NCBI GenBank assembly: GCA_049658145.1
Contig: JBASOJ010000106.1
Coordinates: 1 to 26,066, forward strand
Direction: 5' to 3'
From: UBA6100 sp049658145
GTDB taxonomy: Bacteria; Actinomycetota; Coriobacteriia; Anaerosomatales; Anaerosomataceae
DNA length: 26,066 nucleotides
The notes under the pieces were generated by a model. The model saw only the letters and a list, made by a program, of their open reading frames with translations, did not search any database and had not been told where the DNA came from. The position numbers were made by a program, and so were the translations under genes. Numbering within the stretch: the stretch's first letter is position 1; each line of letters starts with the position of its first letter. This document shows positions 1-8,082 of the stretch, one piece after another.

Positions 1-213
1 CGCTACGTCTCAGGCATGGACGAGAGTGCGTGGGCGGGTGATGAGCTGGCGCAAGATGCTGTTATTCGCAACCTTGAGGTCATCGGCGAGGCGGTCAAGC
101 GGCTGCCAAAGGAACTGCGGGAGGCGCATCCGGTAGTGCCGTGGCAGGACATCGCCGGACTGCGCGGCATCTTGATTCACGAGTACGAGGGTGTCGATCT
201 CACCATCGTCTGA
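1..213 (+). CDS. HepT-like HEPN toxin (5' partial)
   Basis: This is the C-terminal part of a DUF86/HepT protein; the frame is open from the first base, so the start lies outside the window. The visible 70 residues contain the family hallmarks: an AVIRNLEVIGEAVKRLP helix, a VPWQDIAGLR stretch and the HEPN RNase/AMPylation motif RX4HXY, seen as RGILIHEY. HepT proteins are ribonuclease toxins, normally paired with an MNT nucleotidyltransferase antitoxin (MntA) that AMPylates the motif tyrosine; any partner would lie upstream of this window. The frame stops right after GVDLTIV, where family members usually carry on for roughly 20 more residues, so the tail looks shortened. Family assignment is confident; activity is unknown. 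Confidence 0.82.
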   Translation, partial: RYVSGMDESAWAGDELAQDAVIRNLEVIGEAVKRLPKELREAHPVVPWQDIAGLRGILIHEYEGVDLTIV

Positions 214-232
214 AGTCCGACCAGCAAATGAG

Positions 233-258
233 ACGAGGCACCCTTCGGGGTGCCTCGT
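233..258. terminator. Perfect hairpin between convergent genes, likely bidirectional terminator
   Basis: An 11-bp perfect stem, ACGAGGCACCC (233-243) paired with GGGTGCCTCGT (248-258), is closed by a TTCG tetraloop. It sits 19 bp after the hepT stop and 60 bp after the ABC-F stop on the other strand. The flanks are only mildly T-rich, so it departs from the textbook U-run, but position and stem strength fit termination of both genes. Confidence 0.75.
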
Positions 259-318
259 TGGTGTTGTCGGCCAGCAGAACTCAGGTCGTGAGGTCCACAT
301 GGCGACCCTTCGCCGCGC

Positions 319-2115
319 TCAGGACAGCCGCTCCGAGATATCGATCCACTCGTCCTCGAGCTCCGCGATGCGCCGCTCGGCTTCGTCCAGGCGCGCCTGC
401 ACCTCCAGAAGCGCGACGTAGTCCGACGGGTCGGCCTCCGACAGCTTCAAGCGCTCCTCATTCGCCTTGATGCCCGCAGTCTCGAGTTTGCGCTCGATCG
501 ACGCGAGCGCCTTCTTGAGCAGGCGCTTCTCCGAAGGCGACACGAGAGGTGCGGAGCCTGTCGGCTTGTGGGCTGCCAGCTCCGCCTTCGGCGCGGGAGA
601 GCCGCTGTCGTCGCGTTTCTCGAGCAGCCGAAGGTACTCGTCGACGCCGCCGGGCAGGTGACGGACCTTGCCGCCGAGGACCGCGTACTGATCGTCGGTG
701 ACACGCTCCATCAGGTGACGGTCGTGGGTGATGAGCAGTAGCGTGCCCGGCCACGTATCGAGAAGGCCCTCGACCGCGGTCAGCATGTCCGTATCGAGGT
801 CGTTGTCGGGCTCATCGAGGATGAGCACGTTGGGGCGGTCGAGCAGGATGAGCATCAGTTGCAGCCGTCGCCTCTGGCCCCCGGAGAGGTCGCGCACGTA
901 GGTGGAGAGGTGCGCACTTGAGAAGCCGAGCCGCTCGAGCAGTTGCGACGGTGTGAGTTCCCGGCCGTCGATCTCGTAGCGGCTGTTGTACCGCGAGAGC
1001 ACCTCGCGCACGCGCTGGCCGGCGAGAGCCTCGAGTTCGGTCAGGTGCTGCGAAAGGTACGCGAACTTCACGGTCTGGCCGATCCTGACGTGGCCGGACG
1101 TGGGTTCCAGCGTCCCCTGTACGAGACGAAGCAGCGTCGTCTTGCCCGATCCGTTCACGCCTACGATGCCGAAGCGATCGCCGGGCCCTATGTGCCACGT
1201 GACGTTATCGATGATGGCGTCGCCGCCGAAGCGCTGCGTGACATCGAGCAAGTCGACGACCTGCTTGCCGAGACGGGACATCGCGCTGCGCTTGAGCTCC
1301 AGTGTGTCGCGAACGGGTGGTTCGTCATCGATGAGCGCGTGGGCGGCGTCGATGCGAAACTTCGGCTTGGTGGTGCGCGCCTGCGGGCGTCGCGACAACC
1401 AGGCGAGTTCTTTGCGCAACAGGTTTCGACGCTTCTGCTCGGTCCTGCGGGCCGCTTCCTCGCGCTCGACGCGCTGGAGTATGTACTCGGAGTAGCCGCC
1501 CCGATAGACGTCGACCTGGCCGTCGTGGACCTCCCACGTCTCGGCGCAGACCTCGTCGAGGAACCAACGGTCGTGTGTGACCACCAGCAGCGCGCCCTGG
1601 CGCCTCGGCCAGCGGGTCTTCAGATGCTCGGCCAGCCAGGTGATCGCCCGGATGTCGAGGTGGTTGGTGGGCTCATCCAGGAGCAGTATGTCGCTGTGCG
1701 CGACAAGGACGCGCGCGAGGTCGACCTTTCGGCGCTGGCCACCGGAGAGGTCGCCGACGCGACCATCCCAGGCGACGTCACCGCACAGTCCTTCGATGAT
1801 CGAGCGGATGCGGGGATCGGAAGCCCAGACGTGCTCGGGTGTGTCGCCTACCACGGTGTCGCGCACGCTCAGGCTGCCATCAAGCGTGTCCACCTGCCGA
1901 AGTGCCTCGACCACCATGCCGCTTCGGCGGGTGACGCGGCCGTCATCGGGCGTGAGGGAGCCGTCCAGGATAGCGAGCAGCGTGGATTTGCCGTCACCGT
2001 TGCCGCCGACGATACCGATGCGGTCGCCTTCGTTCACGCCCAGAGTGACCGCGTCGAGCAGCGTCTTCGACGGGTACTCATGATGGATGTTCTCACAGCC
2101 CAGCAGATGCGCCAC
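319..2115 (-). CDS. ABC-F family ATPase (Uup/EttA-like, two ABC domains)
   Basis: A soluble duplicated ATPase of the ABC-F class, which acts on ribosomes (translation factors or antibiotic protection) and has no membrane domain. Domain 1 has Walker A GGNGDGKST, signature LSGGQRRKVDLARVL and Walker B LLLDEPTNHLD. Domain 2 has Walker A GVNGSGKTT, signature LSGGQRRRLQLMLIL and an altered Walker B region, LILDEPDNDLD. A charged, coiled-coil-like C-terminal tail resembles Uup. I chose the GTG at 2115 because the protein then begins VAHLLGCENIHHEYP, a usual start for this group, and a GAGGGAG ribosome site lies about 10 bases upstream; in-frame ATGs at 2142 and 2172 are possible. This gives 598 residues. 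Whether it protects against an antibiotic cannot be told from sequence alone. Confidence 0.93.
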   Translation of the reverse strand: MAHLLGCENIHHEYPSKTLLDAVTLGVNEGDRIGIVGGNGDGKSTLLAILDGSLTPDDGRVTRRSGMVVEALRQVDTLDGSLSVRDTVVGDTPEHVWASDPRIRSIIEGLCGDVAWDGRVGDLSGGQRRKVDLARVLVAHSDILLLDEPTNHLDIRAITWLAEHLKTRWPRRQGALLVVTHDRWFLDEVCAETWEVHDGQVDVYRGGYSEYILQRVEREEAARRTEQKRRNLLRKELAWLSRRPQARTTKPKFRIDAAHALIDDEPPVRDTLELKRSAMSRLGKQVVDLLDVTQRFGGDAIIDNVTWHIGPGDRFGIVGVNGSGKTTLLRLVQGTLEPTSGHVRIGQTVKFAYLSQHLTELEALAGQRVREVLSRYNSRYEIDGRELTPSQLLERLGFSSAHLSTYVRDLSGGQRRRLQLMLILLDRPNVLILDEPDNDLDTDMLTAVEGLLDTWPGTLLLITHDRHLMERVTDDQYAVLGGKVRHLPGGVDEYLRLLEKRDDSGSPAPKAELAAHKPTGSAPLVSPSEKRLLKKALASIERKLETAGIKANEERLKLSEADPSDYVALLEVQARLDEAERRIAELEDEWIDISERLS

Positions 2116-2172
2116 GCAGAAGACTCCCTCGCGGTCAGGCATGAGGATCGGCAAACGACGGACACCCAGCAT

Positions 2173-2209
2173 ACCTGCTCGCGGGTCGCCGCCGTGCCGA
2201 TCAGCAGGT
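2173..2209 (-). promoter_or_regulatory. Leader stem-loop upstream of ABC-F gene
   Basis: ACCTGCT (2173-2179) and AGCAGGT (2203-2209) form a perfect 7-bp inverted repeat around a 23-base loop, in the presumed 5' leader of the ABC-F gene. Many ARE-type ABC-F genes are controlled by leader attenuation; whether this hairpin does so is inference. Confidence 0.3.
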
Positions 2210-2231
2210 TACGGCCGAAGGAAGGAATCGC

Positions 2232-2261
2232 ATCATAACGGCTCTCGAACTGTGGAGAGAA
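2232..2261 (-). promoter_or_regulatory. Candidate promoter of ABC-F gene
   Basis: On the minus strand a TATGAT -10 box (2237-2232, five of six consensus positions) follows a weak TTCTCT -35 (2261-2256) at an 18-base spacing. It would give a leader of about 110 bases before the GTG at 2115. Confidence 0.4.
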
Positions 2262-2416
2262 CACGTGGACAGGGGGCGTGCGGACATGACGCGTCGTGTG
2301 GTGCAGCTGGTGGGGCTGGCGATCATGGCCGCGTAGCTCCCGCCGCCGGTCGCCGGCATCGCCTCGCTGCGGTCGCGCGGGCGTTTCGACGATTCGGCGT
2401 GAAGGAGGTCGGCTGT

Positions 2417-2444
2417 TTGTCGTCGGCCCCGGCGCTGCTACACT
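2417..2444 (+). promoter_or_regulatory. Candidate sigma-70-type promoter of mltG
   Basis: TTGTCG (2417-2422) and TACACT (2439-2444) are 16 bases apart, and TGC before the -10 makes it an extended -10 (TGnTACACT). The mltG start is about 30 bases downstream of the -10, with AGAGGTGG as ribosome site. Confidence 0.5.
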
Positions 2445-2474
2445 TTTCGTCTGAAGCCGACACAGAGGTGGCGA

Positions 2475-3770
2475 ATGGCACGGGAGCGAGGCGGCAGAGA
2501 GCAGGCCAGGAGTACGGAGCGTCGTGGGTCGGCGCGGCGGGTACCCGTCGAGGCCCCCGCCAGCGTTCCCGGGAACGCCCCCGAGGGCGGGGAGGGGCGG
2601 CCCTCCCGGAGCGCCAGGCATGCCAAGCCAGTCCGTCGCGCTCGGCCGTCCCGTCGCAGCGCGCGCCCGGGGGCCGAGGGGAACCCGGGTCGCCGCAGGG
2701 CAGGAGGATCGCTCCGAACGGCGCGCAAGCGTAAGGGACGCGGGCGGCTCTTCCTCGGCATCGTGGTCGTGCTTGCGCTCCTTGCGCTTGCGGGCGCCGC
2801 AGTGGGGCGCTACCTGCTGTACCACCCCGAGACCGGGATCGCGGCCGGGCAGCCGGTGCATGTGGTTGTGGAGCAGGGTGCCACGACGGCGGACATAGCC
2901 TCGATGTTGGCCGACCTTGGCGTTATCGACAACGCGCTCATGTTCCGGTACCGGGCCCGGGAGTCGGGCCTCGACGGGTCGCTCAAGCCAGGAGACTACG
3001 ACCTTGCCACCGGCATGCCTTACGACGTGGTGCTCGAGCGCCTGGCCGAAGGTCCGGTCATCGCCACCATCGACGTGCCGATCCCCGAGGGATTCACCGC
3101 CCGTCAGATCGCCGAGCGGTTCTCGGCGCGGGCGGGACTAGCCCCCGACGAGTTGATGGCACTCATGACGCAAGGTGCATCGCAGTTCGTCGCCGAGCAC
3201 CCGTACCTGGCACGCGCCCACAACGGCTCCCTCGAGGGTTTCCTGTTCCCGGCCACGTACACCATCGAGGCCAGCGCCACGCCCACAGAGGTCGTCGAGA
3301 AGATGCTCGATGAGTTCGACCGGCGCATCGCCACCGTCGATCTCACGTACGCCTCGTCACGCAACCTCGACACCTTCGACGTGGTCACCATCGCTTCGAT
3401 CCTCGAACGCGAGGCGAAGCTTCCGGCCGAGTTCCCGCTGGTCAGCTCCGTCATCTACAACCGCATGGCGAAGCCGATGCGCCTGCAGTTGTGCGCGAGC
3501 GTGCTGTACACCCTGCCCGAGGGTACGACCTCGCTCACCAACGACGATCTTGATGAGGACAGCCCGTACAACACCTACATCCACGACGGACTGCCCGTCG
3601 GCCCGATCAGCAACCCCGGGATGGCGGCGCTCACCGCGGCCGCTGCGCCCGCACAGACCAACTACCTGTACTACGTGCTCACCGGCGAGGACGGCTCGCA
3701 GACCTTCACCGCCACCTACGACGAGTTCCTCAAGGCTAAGCAGTCATCGGCAGCGGTTCGCAACAACTGA
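2475..3770 (+). CDS. mltG: Endolytic murein transglycosylase MltG (YceG-like)
   Basis: MltG is a membrane-anchored lytic transglycosylase that cleaves nascent peptidoglycan strands and is thought to set their length. The 431-residue protein has an unusually long (about 88 residues) Arg/Pro/Gly-rich cytoplasmic tail, one membrane segment at about 91-112, a LysM-like region, and the YceG catalytic domain. The catalytic glutamate lies in ASILEREAKLP (E311), followed by VIYNR and by SPYNTYIHDGLPVGPISNPG. The usual DPTV after the LQ motif is CASV here, as I recall also for some Gram-positive homologues. The ATG at 2475 has a good AGAGGTGG site. It stands alone ahead of corA, separated by 66 bases. 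Assignment is strong; the basic tail may contact other division proteins or nucleic acid, which is a guess. Confidence 0.94.
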   Translation: MARERGGREQARSTERRGSARRVPVEAPASVPGNAPEGGEGRPSRSARHAKPVRRARPSRRSARPGAEGNPGRRRAGGSLRTARKRKGRGRLFLGIVVVLALLALAGAAVGRYLLYHPETGIAAGQPVHVVVEQGATTADIASMLADLGVIDNALMFRYRARESGLDGSLKPGDYDLATGMPYDVVLERLAEGPVIATIDVPIPEGFTARQIAERFSARAGLAPDELMALMTQGASQFVAEHPYLARAHNGSLEGFLFPATYTIEASATPTEVVEKMLDEFDRRIATVDLTYASSRNLDTFDVVTIASILEREAKLPAEFPLVSSVIYNRMAKPMRLQLCASVLYTLPEGTTSLTNDDLDEDSPYNTYIHDGLPVGPISNPGMAALTAAAAPAQTNYLYYVLTGEDGSQTFTATYDEFLKAKQSSAAVRNN

Positions 3771-3790
3771 GCCGCCGCCGCACCCGAAGC

Positions 3791-3821
3791 GGTATCCTGG
3801 TATCGGTAGACCGGTGACCGG
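3791..3821 (+). promoter_or_regulatory. Short repeats and dyad upstream of corA
   Basis: GGTATC occurs at 3791-3796 and 3799-3804, with GGTA again at 3805-3808, then an 11-bp dyad CCGGT-G-ACCGG (3811-3821) directly before the AGGGGAGG ribosome site. TATCCT at 3793-3798 could be a -10, but no -35 is visible. Function is unknown. Confidence 0.25.
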
Positions 3822-3836
3822 CAAGGGGAGGGCGCG

Positions 3837-4790
3837 GTGGCGGCACTGATCACGGCACGCTGGATCGCCGACGGCGTCCTGCACTCCGACGGACTCACCT
3901 CGATCCCCGCCGACTTTCCTGGTCCTGTGTGGATCGACGTCGCCGAGCCTGACGAGGCGGCACTCGAAGCCGTCAGCGCGCGGTTCCCGCTTCCGCCGCT
4001 CGCCATCGAGGACTGCCTGCACTTCCCGCAGCGCCCGAAGCTCGACGCATATCACGCGCAGACGTTCCTCATCTGGCTGATGCCGCAGATGCTCATCGGC
4101 GAGGGCGTCGAGTCGCACGAGATCGACATCTTCCTCGGCGAGGAGCATCTCATCACGGTGCATCGCGCTGATTCGCCGGCACTCGGCCGCATCATGGCAC
4201 AGGCCGACGCCTACCTGGCGCGCGGCGCGGAGTGGACGCTGCATGCGATCCTCGATGCGGCGGTCGATGAGGTGTTCCCGATCGTGGAGGCCCTCTCGGA
4301 CGAGCTCGAACAGCTGCAGGACCTCATGATCGCCGGGGCCAGGCCCGAGCATCTGCAGCGTCTCTATGCCGCGAAGCGTGCACTCGTGCGCCTCCACAAG
4401 GTGGTCAGCCCCGAGCGGGACGTGGTCCGCAGCCTGGCCAGGCTCGAGGCGTTCGTCGAGCCGGACGCGTACATGTACTTCCAGGATGTCGGCGACCACC
4501 TCGCCAGGCTCGGCGATACGATCGACACGTACCGCGAGGTGGCCAACGGGACGATGGACATCTACCTCTCGGTTCAGGGCAATCGCATGAACGGCATCAT
4601 GAAGCAGCTCACCGTGGTGGCTACGATCTTCATGCCGCTGACCCTCATCTCGGGCATATACGGGATGAACGTACTCAACGGTATGTGGCCTCCCGCCACC
4701 GCGGGCTGGTCGTTCGCCACCATCATCGCCGCGATGGTGCTCATCGCCGTCTGGATGGTCTTGTTCTTCCGAAGGAGGGACTGGTGGTAG
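3837..4790 (+). CDS. corA: CorA family magnesium/divalent cation transporter
   Basis: CorA proteins are pentameric inner-membrane channels for Mg2+ and, in some members, Co2+, Ni2+ or Zn2+. The 317-residue product has a long, acidic cytoplasmic domain, then two C-terminal membrane segments. The signature GMN (G276-N278) occurs in ISGIYGMNVLNGMW between them, and the usual short basic end (RRRDWW) follows. The stretch IDVAEPDEAAL near residue 30 is typical of the N-terminal domain. The GTG at 3837 has an AGGGGAGG ribosome site five bases upstream. The gene overlaps the next one by 7 bases, so the two are probably translated together. Ion specificity cannot be read from sequence. Confidence 0.93.
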   Translation: MAALITARWIADGVLHSDGLTSIPADFPGPVWIDVAEPDEAALEAVSARFPLPPLAIEDCLHFPQRPKLDAYHAQTFLIWLMPQMLIGEGVESHEIDIFLGEEHLITVHRADSPALGRIMAQADAYLARGAEWTLHAILDAAVDEVFPIVEALSDELEQLQDLMIAGARPEHLQRLYAAKRALVRLHKVVSPERDVVRSLARLEAFVEPDAYMYFQDVGDHLARLGDTIDTYREVANGTMDIYLSVQGNRMNGIMKQLTVVATIFMPLTLISGIYGMNVLNGMWPPATAGWSFATIIAAMVLIAVWMVLFFRRRDWW

Positions 4791-5440
4791 AGGATCACGA
4801 TGCGCAGCCGGTGACCGAGGAGGTTCACCACACGGTCTACTCGGTGGCGAACCTCATAACGATCATGCGTCTGTTGCTGGTCCCGTTCTTCTTCACGGTG
4901 CTCGTGGACGCCGATGGTCAACGCGGACGTCTCACGGCATTCTTCATCTATGCCATCGCCGCCTCCACCGACTGGATCGATGGTCAGATCGCCCGCAGGA
5001 CACATACCGTCACTCAGTTCGGCAAGATCGTCGATCCGCTCGTCGACAGGCTTCTTCTGGCGTCGGGAGTCGTCGGCCTCTACCTGATCGATGTGCTGCC
5101 CCTGTGGGCGCCGATCGTGCTGCTCGGGCGCGACGCGTACCTGCTGTACGGCGCCTACAAGCTCGAGCGCTACCAGGTGATCCTGCCTGTGACCTACACC
5201 GGAAAGCTCACGACAGCGGTGCTCTTCACCGGGTTCGCCTCGCTCATCGCAGGCTGGCCCGAGGTGCCCGGTATCGGGCTCGTAGAGACATCCTGGCTGC
5301 CCGGCTTCGGATCGGCGTCTTCGCCGCTGGGCATCTGGTTCGTGTACGTGGGGGTGGTCCTGTCGCTCTCGGCGGCTGTCCAGTACACCCTGATCGCGGT
5401 GCGCGCGCGTACCGCTGCGATCGAGGCCGAACGGGGGTAG
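4784..5440 (+). CDS. CDP-alcohol phosphatidyltransferase (PgsA-like)
   Basis: A membrane enzyme that transfers a phosphatidyl group from CDP-diacylglycerol to an alcohol such as glycerol-3-phosphate. The family motif DGx2ARx8Gx3Dx3D is complete: D66-G67, A70-R71, G80, D84 and D88, within the stretch DWIDGQIARRTHTVTQFGK. Several hydrophobic segments flank it. At 218 residues it is longer than a typical PgsA (about 180-200); the extra length is a Gly/Pro-rich loop before the last membrane segment. The GTG at 4784 has a perfect AAGGAGG site five bases upstream and overlaps the corA end. Phosphatidylglycerophosphate synthase is the likeliest role, but other CDP-alcohol transferases share the motif, so I leave the symbol open. 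Confidence 0.88.
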   Translation: MVEDHDAQPVTEEVHHTVYSVANLITIMRLLLVPFFFTVLVDADGQRGRLTAFFIYAIAASTDWIDGQIARRTHTVTQFGKIVDPLVDRLLLASGVVGLYLIDVLPLWAPIVLLGRDAYLLYGAYKLERYQVILPVTYTGKLTTAVLFTGFASLIAGWPEVPGIGLVETSWLPGFGSASSPLGIWFVYVGVVLSLSAAVQYTLIAVRARTAAIEAERG

Positions 5441-5446
5441 ATCCGC

Positions 5447-7951
5447 GTGAAGGCAGTCCTCATGGCTGGTGGCGAGGGGACGCGACTGCGCCCGCTCACG
5501 AGCATGCGGCCGAAGCCCATGGTGCCGATCGTGAACCAGCCGGTGATGGAGCACATCCTCGGGCTCGTGAAGCATCACGGCATCACGGAGGTCGTGGCCA
5601 CGCTCGCATTCATGCCGCAGGTCATCGAGGACTACTTCGGCGATGGCGACGAGTGGGGGATCGATATCAGCTACGCCATCGAGGAGTCGCCGCTCGGTAC
5701 CGCCGGTTCGGTGAAGAATGCTGCCGAGGCGCTCACGGAGACGTTCATCGTGATCTCGGGCGACGCGCTCACCGACATCAACCTCACCGAGGTGATCGAG
5801 TTTCACAAAGCCAAGGGCGGAGCGGTCACCATCGCGCTCAAGCGTGTTCCGGACCCGCTCGAGTTCGGCGTAGTGATCACCGACGATGATGGCAAGATCG
5901 AGCGGTTCTTAGAGAAGCCGTCGTGGGGACAGGTCTTCAGCGACACGATCAACACCGGGATCTACGTGGTCGAGCCGCTCGTGTTCGACTACATCCCCGA
6001 AGGCATACCGTTCGACTTCTCCTCGGAGCTCTTCCCGCTGTTGATGAAGAACGGTCACGACCTCTACGGCTGTGTGGTCGACGGCTACTGGGCCGATGTG
6101 GGCAGCCTCGAGGGCTACGTCGAGGTCCATCGCGACATCCTCGACGGCAAGGCCATGATCTACATTCCCGGGGCGAAGACGAAGGATGATTCCTGGATCG
6201 GGCCTGGCGCAGATATCCACCCTTCGGCGGTGTTGTCATCGAAGGTGGTCATCGGCGCGAACACGACCGTTCGTGCCGACGCGAAGATCGGCCCGTACAC
6301 GGTGATCGGCGACAACTGCCTTGTGGGTGTCGACGCGGAGATCGACCACACGATCGTCTGGAACGACGCCTTCGTCGGCAAGAACAGCCACGTCGATGGC
6401 GCCGTTCTGTGCCGCAGCGTCGATGTCAGGGCCGGGGCGCGCGTGGGTAACGGCGCAGTGATCGGCGACGAGAGTGTCGTCGGGCACGGCGCGTCGGTGG
6501 GCAACGACGTCCAGGTGTACCCGTTCAAGCGGATCGACGCAGGCGCGATGGTCACGTCATCGCTCATCTGGGAGTCACGCGGTGTCCGGTCGCTGTTCGG
6601 CGCCGACGGGATCTCGGGGCTGGTGAGCATTGACGTCACGCCCGAGTTGGCGCTGCGCGTGGCCCAGGCGTACGGGACGTTACTGCCGAGCAGGTCCCAT
6701 GTGGTGGTCAGTCGTGACTCAAGCCGGGCAGCGCGGATGATGAAGCGTGCGTTGGCCGCAGGGCTCAACTCCGCCGGCTGTCACGTGCGCGACCTCCGTG
6801 TGGCGTCACCTGCAGTGACCCGCTTCACCGCGCGCGACACGCGTGCGTCGGGAGGCATCCACCTCTGCGCGGCTGACAACGACCCGCAGTCGCTTGAGAT
6901 GCACTTCTACGACGAGCGCGGCATCGACATATCCACCGGTGTGGAGAAGAAGATCGAGCGCCTGTATTTCCGGCAGGAGTTCAGACGCGCATTCTTCGAG
7001 GACGTGGGGGAGATCCTCTATCCGCCGCGGGCGCTTGAGTACTACATCGCCGGCCTGAGTGCGGCGCTGAACGGGAGGGGACCGCTGACCCGGCGGTTCA
7101 AAGTGGTCGTGGACATGGGGATGAGCCCGGCCTCCTTCGTGCTTCCTTCGGCGGCCGGCGACTGGGGCATCGATGTCATCACCATGCGCGGGTACGTCGA
7201 CTCGGAGCATGCGCGCATCGACGCGGTGGAGCGTGACAGCCAGATCGCGGAGATCGTGAAGTCAGTGGACGTCTTCCAGGCCGACCTGGGCGTCTCCTTC
7301 GACTCGACGGCCGAGCGGCTCACGCTCGTCACCGGGAGTGGGATCGTTCTCGCCCACGACACGGCGCTGCACGCGATGGTCTCTCTGTGGTGTGCCGCAG
7401 AGCCGGACGAAGGGGTCGGACGTGACGTCGCCGTCCCGGTCACGGCCTCGAACGTGGTCGAAACGATAGCGAACGGACGCGGGCGGTCCGTGCGTCGCAC
7501 GGGTACCTCGCGGCGGGCTCTCTCGTCGGCAGCGCTCGATCCGGCGGTCGGTTTCGCGGGTTCGCGCCGCGGCGGCTTCGTGTTCCCGCACTTCCTTGCC
7601 GCCTACGACGCGATGATGTCCTTCGGCATGCTGCTTCGCATGCTCGACCGCCAGGAGACCACGCTCGACGAGGTGGTTGCTGGCCTGCCCGAGTACTTCC
7701 TGCGCGATGAAGCCGTCTTCTGTCCGTTCGATCGCAAGGGCGCCGTGATGCGCACGATGTCTGCGATGGGCGAGATCGGCTCGGTCGTCGAGGGGGTCCG
7801 CATCCCCACGGACGACGGATGGGTGCTCGTGCTCCCGCACCCGACCGAGGCGGTGGTGAACGTCCACGCCGAGGGCGCGACCGCGTCGAGCACGGAGGCG
7901 ATGCTGGCACGATGCGTGGCCGAAGTGCAGAAGGCCATCGCCGAGGGCTGA
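5447..7951 (+). CDS. Sugar-1-phosphate nucleotidyltransferase fused to degenerate phosphohexomutase domain
   Basis: An 834-residue three-part protein. Residues 1-235 are a nucleotidyltransferase with MKAVLMAGGEGTRLRPLTS and a GTAGSV loop; this domain would make an NDP-sugar (probably GDP-mannose or a related hexose) for glycans. Residues about 250-365 show hexapeptide left-handed beta-helix repeats (VVIGANT, AKIGPYTVIGDN, ARVGNGAVIGDES). Residues about 375-834 match alpha-D-phosphohexomutases in layout, but every active-site element is altered: the phosphoserine loop TASHNP reads CAADNDP (serine replaced by A476), the metal loop DGDADR reads DSTAER (D619-R624), and the sugar loop GExSGH reads GFVFPH (710-715). 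Similar long proteins annotated as mannose-1-phosphate guanylyltransferase occur in actinobacteria and cyanobacteria. The GTG at 5447 lies six bases after the preceding gene. Nucleotide and sugar are not determinable here. Confidence 0.88.
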   Translation: MKAVLMAGGEGTRLRPLTSMRPKPMVPIVNQPVMEHILGLVKHHGITEVVATLAFMPQVIEDYFGDGDEWGIDISYAIEESPLGTAGSVKNAAEALTETFIVISGDALTDINLTEVIEFHKAKGGAVTIALKRVPDPLEFGVVITDDDGKIERFLEKPSWGQVFSDTINTGIYVVEPLVFDYIPEGIPFDFSSELFPLLMKNGHDLYGCVVDGYWADVGSLEGYVEVHRDILDGKAMIYIPGAKTKDDSWIGPGADIHPSAVLSSKVVIGANTTVRADAKIGPYTVIGDNCLVGVDAEIDHTIVWNDAFVGKNSHVDGAVLCRSVDVRAGARVGNGAVIGDESVVGHGASVGNDVQVYPFKRIDAGAMVTSSLIWESRGVRSLFGADGISGLVSIDVTPELALRVAQAYGTLLPSRSHVVVSRDSSRAARMMKRALAAGLNSAGCHVRDLRVASPAVTRFTARDTRASGGIHLCAADNDPQSLEMHFYDERGIDISTGVEKKIERLYFRQEFRRAFFEDVGEILYPPRALEYYIAGLSAALNGRGPLTRRFKVVVDMGMSPASFVLPSAAGDWGIDVITMRGYVDSEHARIDAVERDSQIAEIVKSVDVFQADLGVSFDSTAERLTLVTGSGIVLAHDTALHAMVSLWCAAEPDEGVGRDVAVPVTASNVVETIANGRGRSVRRTGTSRRALSSAALDPAVGFAGSRRGGFVFPHFLAAYDAMMSFGMLLRMLDRQETTLDEVVAGLPEYFLRDEAVFCPFDRKGAVMRTMSAMGEIGSVVEGVRIPTDDGWVLVLPHPTEAVVNVHAEGATASSTEAMLARCVAEVQKAIAEG

Positions 7952-7976
7952 CAGCGTGACAGGGCGACAACGTTAT

Positions 7977-8006
7977 GTGACGGGGGGCTCACTCCTGCGG
8001 TATCAT
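7977..8006 (+). promoter_or_regulatory. Candidate promoter of vanW-like gene
   Basis: TATCAT (8001-8006) is a good -10; GTGACG (7977-7982) is an acceptable -35 at 18 bases. The 77-base leader that follows contains GGCGGG (8021-8026) able to pair with CCCGCC (8053-8058), a possible leader hairpin just ahead of the GGAAG ribosome site. Confidence 0.4.
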
Positions 8007-8082
8007 CGCTGCTCACGGGTGGCGGGCTTCTTGCTGCCGTGACCTTCGGAAACCCGCCCCGCGATCGACCCCGGAAGTGCAG

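Larger units (their letters stand above)
2116..2474. other. Divergent intergenic region, ABC-F / mltG
   Basis: This 359-bp gap has no convincing gene. It holds the leader and candidate promoter of the ABC-F gene (minus), the candidate promoter of mltG (plus), a short hydrophobic frame at 2286-2336 (16 codons, starting MTRRVVQLVGLAI) and a small GCCGG-TCG-CCGGC hairpin at 2345-2357. The AAGGAGG at 2402-2408 has no plausible start codon behind it. Confidence 0.5.

Noticed and set aside
943..2238. Long + strand open frame opposite the ABC-F gene
   Set aside because: It is antisense to a clear ABC-F coding sequence, has no recognisable domain, and arises from GC-rich codon structure.
4574..5806. 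410-codon minus-strand frame
   Set aside because: Overlaps corA, the CDP-alcohol transferase and the nucleotidyltransferase genes; no family motif, low-complexity His/Arg/Asp.
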